Shown piece after piece: positions 3,872 through 8,681 of a stretch of 8,681 nucleotides of DNA. The stretch lies in the NCBI GenBank assembly GCA_003818675.1, contig RPPD01000061.1, positions 1-8,681 of the forward strand, given 5' to 3'. Source of the DNA: Spirochaetaceae bacterium (GTDB lineage Bacteria; Spirochaetota; Spirochaetia; SZUA-6; RPPD01). Each line of letters starts with the position of its first letter. Position 1 is the first letter of the stretch. A program made the position numbers and the translations under genes. The notes beneath the pieces are model-generated. The model did no database searches. It saw only the letters and a list, made by a program, of their open reading frames with translations, and was not told the DNA's origin.

Positions 3872-6562
3872 TTGACAAAACGCATGCCCCGCAATAATGT
3901 ATCTGCTATGAAAGTTGACAGAAATAGAGTCCTCCAAATAATATTTTGTATTACCGTAGCTTGCGTCATTTCTATCGGTATTATCCTGGGAATTGCCATT
4001 GCCGGCGTTGTCAATAACATGAATGATCCTGAGTTTGGCACGATCCAAATGCCCGTTAGCTCAAAGGTGTATGACATCAAGGGCAGGCTCATCACTGAAC
4101 TTTTTTCAACGGAAAAGCGTGAAATTGTATCCATTCATGATATGCCGCCCTTCCTCATTCAGGCCTTGCTAACAAGGGAAGACCGCGAATTTTACTCCCA
4201 TAACGGCTTTAATTTTCTCCGCACCCTTCGCGCAGCGGCAATTTCCCTTACTGGAGGCCATGTCCAGGGCGCCAGTACCATCACCCAGCAGCTCGCGGGT
4301 CTTCTGTATGCAGACCGCAGCGAGAAAACCATTTTTCGCAAAATTGTTGAACTCTGGTATGCATTCCAGCTTGAAAAAAAGCTCACAAAAGACGAGATAC
4401 TTGAATTATACCTGAACCAGATGTACTTTGGTCACGGATGCTACGGAGTTGAGTCAGCTTCAAAATTCCATTTTGGCCATTCAGTGCGCGATCTCACCTC
4501 GGCTGAAGCTGTCATGCTCGTCATCCAGCTTGCCAACTGGAATGAATATTCACCGCGCCTTAAGCCTGTCAGAGCGCGTAACATGCAGCAGACCATTCTC
4601 ATGGACATGGTTTCACTGGGATATATTGAAAAGGAAGCCGCGATCGAATCCTTCAATGAATTCTGGAGAACCTTTGACTTGACTCTTCAGGGTACGGGTG
4701 CGTTTCTCCAGCGCGAGGACAAGGCACCGTATTTCACAGCATACGTTCAACAGGTGATAGATGAACAACTCTACGGCAGATACAATGTTTACGAGGACGG
4801 CCTTGAGATTTACACAACCCTCAACGTAGATTACCAGGCTGTCGCTGACCGCCTGATGAAAGGTGAACTTGAACGGGTCAACAAGGAATACAAACAGGAG
4901 ACCGCGGGCAAGACCGCTCCCAGTGACAATCTTCTGTTGCCAATGGTTGATCTTCTCTCGCTTAACTTCAACATGCCACACATGCATGTAACCAAACGGC
5001 GTCATATGATGGACACCATTGAAGAATATGCGGATATCCTGAATCCAACAATAGATATTGTTTCCAGCGTTTTCGGCTTTAGCGAGGCAAGAAACGCCAC
5101 CAAATCTCTTTATAGATGGGACTTGGAGCGCTCAAAACGCAGTGAAATCCAGGGAGCGCTTGTCTGCATAGATCCCTATACAGGCTATATTTATGCCATG
5201 GTAGGCGGAAGAGAATTCAATTCGGAAAATCAGGTCAACTACGCAGCCCAGGGTTATTTACAGCCTGGTTCATCATTCAAACCGCTTTATTACTCAGCTG
5301 CCATAGAAGACCGCAGGATTTCACCTGCAACCATACTCAAGGACACAGAAGTATATTTTGATACCAACAGCATTGAACCCTATATCCCCAAAAACTATGG
5401 CGGGGAATTTCGCGGTGATGTACCTGCCAGGGATGCCATCGCTTATTCGCTGAATATACCTTCAATAAATGTACTCCAGATGACAGGATATGACTCAGCC
5501 ATCAGCATGGCAAGCCGTCTTCTGGATGTCCAGGATCCAGCAGAAATCCAGCGTGTTTTTCCGCGTGTGCTCTCCATAGCTCTTGGAGTTGTAAATACAT
5601 CACCGCTTAAAATGGCACGCGCCTACAGCGCCTTCTCAAACGGAGGATATGGGGTCACTCCCATGGGGATAATCTCTGTCAGGGACAGGAACGGAAAGAT
5701 AATTCTGGACCTTGAGAAACAGAGACAGAACGCAGGTCCGCTTCCTTCAATAATGGCTCCACAGACTTCCTTTCTGATACGGAGTATGCTTACAAGCGTA
5801 ACAGAATACGGCACACTCGCCAGTGCCACGGTAAAAAACATCATGCGTGAGGTCAAACTCCCGTATGCGGGAAAAACTGGGACAACCCAGAACTGGAGAG
5901 ATTCCTGGGTGAACGCATTCACTCCATACTATACCACAAGCATTTGGTGCGGTTTTGACCGCGGAGGCGGCACACTTGGCATATCCAGAACTGGCGCACA
6001 GCTTTTGGCTCCTATCTGGGCCTCTTTCAACGCAGACATCCACAAGATGCTTGACGAGGAAAAACAGGAACAAAACCGCATATTAAACACACTTGTAGCC
6101 AATGGGATTACTGACAGGTCCACAATATTGACCAGGATCGCCGAGGAGAGGAATCTTCCTATTGCCTGGGTGACTCATGTTCAGGAAACGCGCAATTTCA
6201 ATAATCCTGGCGGCATTGAGGAAGTTGAAGTATGTAAAATCTCAGGCCTTCTACCCTCCAGCTACTGCCCGGCAGAACACCGAAAGATGGAATATTTCTA
6301 TCCGGAAATGGTCCCGACAAAGACCTGTACAATCCACCAGGAAGACTTTCATAAAGATTGGACTCACCGTGAGAACATCAGCACGACTGCCGAGACTGAA
6401 ACTGGCAGCTATACCCTCCCTTCAGATCTTACAAACCCCAATGAATTGGGGGAAACCTACGAGGAATATCTCAGGCGTAAGGGCTCTGGTGTCCAAAGGG
6501 TCACTCCTGATGCCACCACAAAACCCCGTGAGGATGACATCAACCGTTTTCTGATAGATTAA
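3872..6562 (+). CDS. Class A penicillin-binding protein (PBP1A-type, bifunctional)
   Basis: Predicted 896-residue inner-membrane enzyme that polymerises glycan strands (GT51 domain) and cross-links stem peptides (transpeptidase). A cytoplasmic basic tail and one membrane helix (about 21-47) come first. The GT51 domain (about 65-275) has EDREFYSHNGF with the catalytic Glu103, then GASTITQQLAG and LEKKLTKDEILELYLNQMYF. The transpeptidase domain carries SSFK (Ser467, Lys470), SLN (Ser526-Asn528) and KTG (Lys668-Gly670), all intact. The C-terminus has the Cys-containing ISGLLPSSYCP element common in PBP1A relatives. Residues about 343-427 are an extra 85-residue linker. The start is TTG at 3872, because GGAGAG at 3861-3866 lies five bases upstream. 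The longer TTG at 3845 falls in the terminator T-run, and ATGs at 3884 and 3908 lack ribosome sites. A leader RNA with terminator precedes it. Confidence 0.93.
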   Translation: MTKRMPRNNVSAMKVDRNRVLQIIFCITVACVISIGIILGIAIAGVVNNMNDPEFGTIQMPVSSKVYDIKGRLITELFSTEKREIVSIHDMPPFLIQALLTREDREFYSHNGFNFLRTLRAAAISLTGGHVQGASTITQQLAGLLYADRSEKTIFRKIVELWYAFQLEKKLTKDEILELYLNQMYFGHGCYGVESASKFHFGHSVRDLTSAEAVMLVIQLANWNEYSPRLKPVRARNMQQTILMDMVSLGYIEKEAAIESFNEFWRTFDLTLQGTGAFLQREDKAPYFTAYVQQVIDEQLYGRYNVYEDGLEIYTTLNVDYQAVADRLMKGELERVNKEYKQETAGKTAPSDNLLLPMVDLLSLNFNMPHMHVTKRRHMMDTIEEYADILNPTIDIVSSVFGFSEARNATKSLYRWDLERSKRSEIQGALVCIDPYTGYIYAMVGGREFNSENQVNYAAQGYLQPGSSFKPLYYSAAIEDRRISPATILKDTEVYFDTNSIEPYIPKNYGGEFRGDVPARDAIAYSLNIPSINVLQMTGYDSAISMASRLLDVQDPAEIQRVFPRVLSIALGVVNTSPLKMARAYSAFSNGGYGVTPMGIISVRDRNGKIILDLEKQRQNAGPLPSIMAPQTSFLIRSMLTSVTEYGTLASATVKNIMREVKLPYAGKTGTTQNWRDSWVNAFTPYYTTSIWCGFDRGGGTLGISRTGAQLLAPIWASFNADIHKMLDEEKQEQNRILNTLVANGITDRSTILTRIAEERNLPIAWVTHVQETRNFNNPGGIEEVEVCKISGLLPSSYCPAEHRKMEYFYPEMVPTKTCTIHQEDFHKDWTHRENISTTAETETGSYTLPSDLTNPNELGETYEEYLRRKGSGVQRVTPDATTKPREDDINRFLID

Positions 6563-6591
6563 TGAACCAAGGTGCATGCTGATTGTTCCCC

Positions 6592-6620
6592 TTCACCTTT
6601 TGGTGGCAAAGCATTATAAT
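6592..6620 (+). promoter_or_regulatory. Promoter for the ParB-like gene (and ligase)
   Basis: TTCACC (6592-6597, 4/6) and a perfect TATAAT (6615-6620) are 17 bases apart, placing a start near 6627, about 26 bases before the ATG at 6653. An inverted repeat AAGGTG (6569-6574) / CACCTT (6594-6599) overlaps the -35, and CACC (6594-6597) can also pair with GGTG (6602-6605). This could be an operator or chance. No terminator is seen after the PBP, so readthrough from the PBP is also likely. Confidence 0.55.
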
Positions 6621-6652
6621 TATCTCATTATACTTGTGTCAAAAGGAAACGC

Positions 6653-7048
6653 ATGAGAGTCAAGATAAAATCAATTGTTGTAAAACGCCGCGTAAGACGC
6701 GATCTGGCGGAGATAGATTCACTTGTGGAAAGCATGAGGAATTTCGGCCAGCTATCTCCAATCGTAATAAACAGGGATAATGAGCTCATTGCCGGCGAAC
6801 GCAGGCTCACCGCGGCAAAGCGTTTGGGTTGGTCCATGATTGAGGCGGTTGTCATGGACCGCGAGGAAGATTCTGACATGCTCGAGCTTGAGCTTGAAGA
6901 AAATATGCAGAGGGCAAATCTCACAAGTGATGAAATTTATGATGGCTACAGGAGACTGGACAAGCTCAAGCATCCAAACCTGTTTCGGAGAATCATCAAT
7001 TTTTTCAAACGCCTTTTGAAACGTCTTTTTGGCAAACGACACCGTTAA
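6653..7048 (+). CDS. Short ParB N-domain (ParB/Srx-fold) protein with basic amphipathic tail
   Basis: Predicted 131-residue protein. Residues 1-95 match the N-terminal CTP-binding domain of ParB/Noc/Spo0J: SMRNFGQLSPIVI (27-39), AGERRLTAAKRLGW (47-60, the GERR box) and ENMQRANLTSDE (83-94). The helix-turn-helix DNA-binding domain and the C-terminal dimerisation domain of true ParB are absent; a normal ParB has about 280 residues or more. Instead residues 110-131 are rich in Arg/Lys (about ten basic residues), with hydrophobics at 111, 114, 115, 118, 121, 122 and 125, which fits a membrane- or nucleic-acid-binding amphipathic helix. No parA is adjacent, so chromosome partition is not supported. 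AAGGAA at 6643-6648 supports the ATG. It lies 15 bases before the ligase start and probably shares its mRNA. Function unknown; nucleotide-dependent switch, nuclease-like or kinase-like activities are known for other ParB/Srx proteins. Confidence 0.8.
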   Translation: MRVKIKSIVVKRRVRRDLAEIDSLVESMRNFGQLSPIVINRDNELIAGERRLTAAKRLGWSMIEAVVMDREEDSDMLELELEENMQRANLTSDEIYDGYRRLDKLKHPNLFRRIINFFKRLLKRLFGKRHR

Positions 7049-7053
7049 TTTTT

Positions 7054-7060
7054 GGGAGGA
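7054..7060 (+). promoter_or_regulatory. Ribosome binding site deciding the ligase start
   Basis: GGGAGGA is a near-perfect Shine-Dalgarno three bases before GTG 7064. The TTG at 7052, which would extend the protein by four residues, overlaps this site and can be set aside. The site is complementary over eight pairs (one G-U, counting 7052-7059) to the C-rich loop of the leader RNA at 3784-3791. Confidence 0.75.
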
Positions 7061-7063
7061 AAA

Positions 7064-8152
7064 GTGAAAATATCAGTGTGCCTTCTGTATGGCGGTAAAT
7101 CCGGAGAGCATGAAGTATCATGCCAGTCTGCGGCATCCATTTACAGACATATTGACCGCAATAAATATGACCTTATTTGCATTGGCATTATGAAGAACGG
7201 GACCTGGCATCTCCAGAGCCAGCCCAAATTGCATGTTGAAAAAGCCAGGGGTGAAGTGCTTGAAATCCTGCCTATGGATTCGCCAATTTCCGTTGTTCCT
7301 GGCAAAGGCCTTTTTGCAGGGCAAACCAAGCTCAAGACTGATATCATACTCCCGATCCTCCACGGCACCTATGGCGAGGATGGTACGCTGCAGGGCATGC
7401 TTGAAATGCTTGACATCCCTTATATCGGAGCAGGCGTACTTGCTTCAAGTCTTTGCATGGACAAGTACCTCGCCAAACGTGTTTTCCATGAGGCAGGACT
7501 TCCTGTACTGGAAGGTCTTCGATTAAACAAGGATGACTTTACAAATAAACAATATCTCGCAATTGACGAAATAGAAGACCAGTTTACTTATCCGGTTTTT
7601 GTAAAACCAGTTTGTTGTGGTTCTTCTGTCGGAGCCTCAAAAGTTTCAGACAGGCAGGCTCTTGTCGTTTCCCTTAAAGAGGCATTTCGTTTTGATACTC
7701 ATGTTCTGGTGGAACGATGCATAAACGCGCGTGAAATTGAATGCGCTGTCATAGGAAATGACTCTCCCAGGGTGTTTGTTCCAGGTGAAGTCATACCCTC
7801 ACATGAGTTTTACAGCTACGAGGCAAAGTATCTTGACCCTAATGGTGCAAAACTTACCGTACCGGCTGACCTTCCGGATATAACAAGACAAAAAATCATG
7901 GACTTCGCCATCATGGCATATCGTGTGGCGGGAGTCACAGGATGTTCCCGGGTAGATCTCTTCCTTGAACACGATACCGGAGAAATATATTTGAATGAAA
8001 TCAATACCCTTCCAGGGTTTACGAATATAAGCATGTTCCCGAGAATGTGCGCTGCAGGCGGACTCGAATATGCTGATCTAATAGATACACTGATAGGCTA
8101 CGGGCTTGAGATTGCCAAAAATAAAGCCGGAATAGAATACAATGGTGTTTAA
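7064..8152 (+). CDS. ddl: D-alanine--D-alanine ligase
   Basis: Predicted 362-residue ATP-grasp enzyme of the cytoplasm that joins two D-Ala molecules using ATP, giving the dipeptide added by MurF to the peptidoglycan precursor. Residues equivalent to the E. coli DdlB set are present: Glu15 in GGKSGEHEVS, the HGTYGEDGTLQGMLE block, ATP-binding Lys181, Ser187 in CCGSSVGASKV, Lys255-Tyr256 in YSYEAKY, and metal ligands Asp298, Glu312 and Asn314 (RVDLF and NEIN). The Tyr in the omega loop is typical of D-Ala-D-Ala ligases rather than the VanA-type D-Ala-D-Lac enzymes. The length matches the longer Ddl class. GTG 7064 is chosen for its Shine-Dalgarno and because it puts the conserved Glu at position 15. 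It follows the ParB-like gene by 15 bases. The stop overlaps that of a convergent gene. Confidence 0.95.
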   Translation: MKISVCLLYGGKSGEHEVSCQSAASIYRHIDRNKYDLICIGIMKNGTWHLQSQPKLHVEKARGEVLEILPMDSPISVVPGKGLFAGQTKLKTDIILPILHGTYGEDGTLQGMLEMLDIPYIGAGVLASSLCMDKYLAKRVFHEAGLPVLEGLRLNKDDFTNKQYLAIDEIEDQFTYPVFVKPVCCGSSVGASKVSDRQALVVSLKEAFRFDTHVLVERCINAREIECAVIGNDSPRVFVPGEVIPSHEFYSYEAKYLDPNGAKLTVPADLPDITRQKIMDFAIMAYRVAGVTGCSRVDLFLEHDTGEIYLNEINTLPGFTNISMFPRMCAAGGLEYADLIDTLIGYGLEIAKNKAGIEYNGV

Positions 8153-8681
8153 AAATGCAGTTTCAGTGTGATGACCGTCAGGTCCGAGTTTCTAAGCACG
8201 TTTACTATTGAATCAAATCTGACATTTACCTTTTCACATGCCTCGCTTAAATACGAAAGGTAGTAAAGCCCCAGTTCAGTATTAAGCTCTCCTTCTGGTA
8301 TGCTGCGGTAAAACTCCGTGAGACTTCTTTCTTTCAGGTCCAGGATCTTCTTGTTTTCAACGCTGGCTTTAAGTTCACGGTATTCCGATTCCCTGTTGAA
8401 AATGGTTATATGAAGACGATTCATTGTGCCGATAGAACCGCTTTTACCACCCATGTGCCAGGAAATATAGATTGTTTCATTTGCCCTTTCAATCTCGCTT
8501 AATATTTTGTTACGCAGATTAATATTATGCAGTATCTCTGTTGCATCAACGGTTCCCTTGTAATTCCTTTTAACATAACCCTGTAAATTGGTATTTTCAG
8601 CGTTTATCGCAAGTTCCATAATCATCAGTGAAAGGTATTCAGCAACCTTTGATTTTTCAAGATAATCACGCAGGATATCCC
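8149..8681 (-). CDS. Partial protein with degenerate GHKL (histidine-kinase-like ATPase) fold
   Basis: The reading frame is open from the right window edge down to TAA at 8151-8149, so the start lies outside and 176 or so C-terminal residues are visible. The stretch EYLSLMIMELAINAENTNL resembles the N-box helix of GHKL ATPases (E-x3-N-A). The end, ELGLYYLSYLSEACEKV followed by a terminal strand TVITLKLHF, resembles the G2 helix and last strand. Between them, LHITIFNRESEYREL sits where the DxGxG (G1) box would be, but that motif is missing. ATP binding and kinase activity are therefore doubtful in this part. It could be an anti-sigma-factor-like or histidine-kinase-derived protein; family assignment is an inference from pattern only. 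Methionines near 8619-8625 are internal, since the frame continues upstream without a stop. It is convergent with the ligase gene with a four-base overlap and no terminator between. Confidence 0.5.
   Translation of the reverse strand, partial: DILRDYLEKSKVAEYLSLMIMELAINAENTNLQGYVKRNYKGTVDATEILHNINLRNKILSEIERANETIYISWHMGGKSGSIGTMNRLHITIFNRESEYRELKASVENKKILDLKERSLTEFYRSIPEGELNTELGLYYLSYLSEACEKVNVRFDSIVNVLRNSDLTVITLKLHF

Noticed and set aside
3651..3878. Minus-strand ORF of 75 codons across the intergenic region
   Set aside because: It runs through the + strand terminator and hairpin A, has low-complexity composition, no ribosome site and no recognisable domain; the structured RNA on the + strand explains the region better.
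6653..7048. Chromosome-partition ParB
   Set aside because: No helix-turn-helix or dimerisation domain, no parA neighbour, and no parS-like palindrome noticed nearby.
7052..7063. TTG start for the ligase at 7052
   Set aside because: It overlaps the Shine-Dalgarno GGGAGGA and adds four residues not seen in the family; GTG 7064 fits the family N-terminus.
7064..8152. VanA/VanB-type resistance ligase
   Set aside because: The omega loop carries the Lys-Tyr pair of D-Ala-D-Ala ligases, and no vanH/vanX genes are adjacent.

Overview
This 8.7 kb window looks like chromosomal cell-envelope DNA from a bacterium with an outer membrane. It encodes an MCE-domain lipid-transport protein, a lipoprotein, an M23 peptidoglycan peptidase, a class A penicillin-binding protein and a D-Ala-D-Ala ligase. 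The base composition is moderately AT-rich, genes overlap tightly, and GTG and TTG starts are used. A spirochaete of the Treponema/Spirochaeta type is my best guess from gene content and style, but nothing in the window proves it. I see no phage, transposon, CRISPR or tRNA signature.

Left block (1-3534, all +): the tail of an unidentified gene, then an MCE (MlaD-like) protein, a TPR lipoprotein, a six-helix membrane protein of unknown function, and a LysM/M23 peptidase. From the MCE gene onward each gene overlaps the next by 1, 3-4 or about 50 bases, so the set reads as one translationally coupled operon for envelope lipid traffic and wall remodelling.

Intergenic region (3535-3871): this is the least ordinary part. 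A near-perfect extended -10 sigma-70-type promoter (TTGACG-N17-TATAAT) is followed by about 220 bases without a credible ORF. That stretch carries a 16-bp AU-rich hairpin, a second hairpin with a C-rich CCCCTCCC loop, and a strong intrinsic terminator with a GCAA tetraloop and eight Ts. The terminator ends about 25 bases before the most likely PBP start. It is either a stand-alone small RNA or a long attenuated 5' leader of the PBP gene.

Right block (3872-8152, +): a class A PBP, then a small ParB-N-domain protein with its own promoter and a strongly basic amphipathic C-terminus, then D-Ala-D-Ala ligase. The ligase makes the D-Ala-D-Ala end of the peptidoglycan stem peptide, the PBP polymerises and cross-links that material, and the M23 enzyme of the left block probably cuts it. 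The ParB-like protein is the puzzling partner.

Right edge (8149-8681, -): a convergent gene, cut by the window end, whose visible part resembles a degenerate GHKL (histidine-kinase-like) ATPase fold. Its stop codon overlaps that of the ligase.
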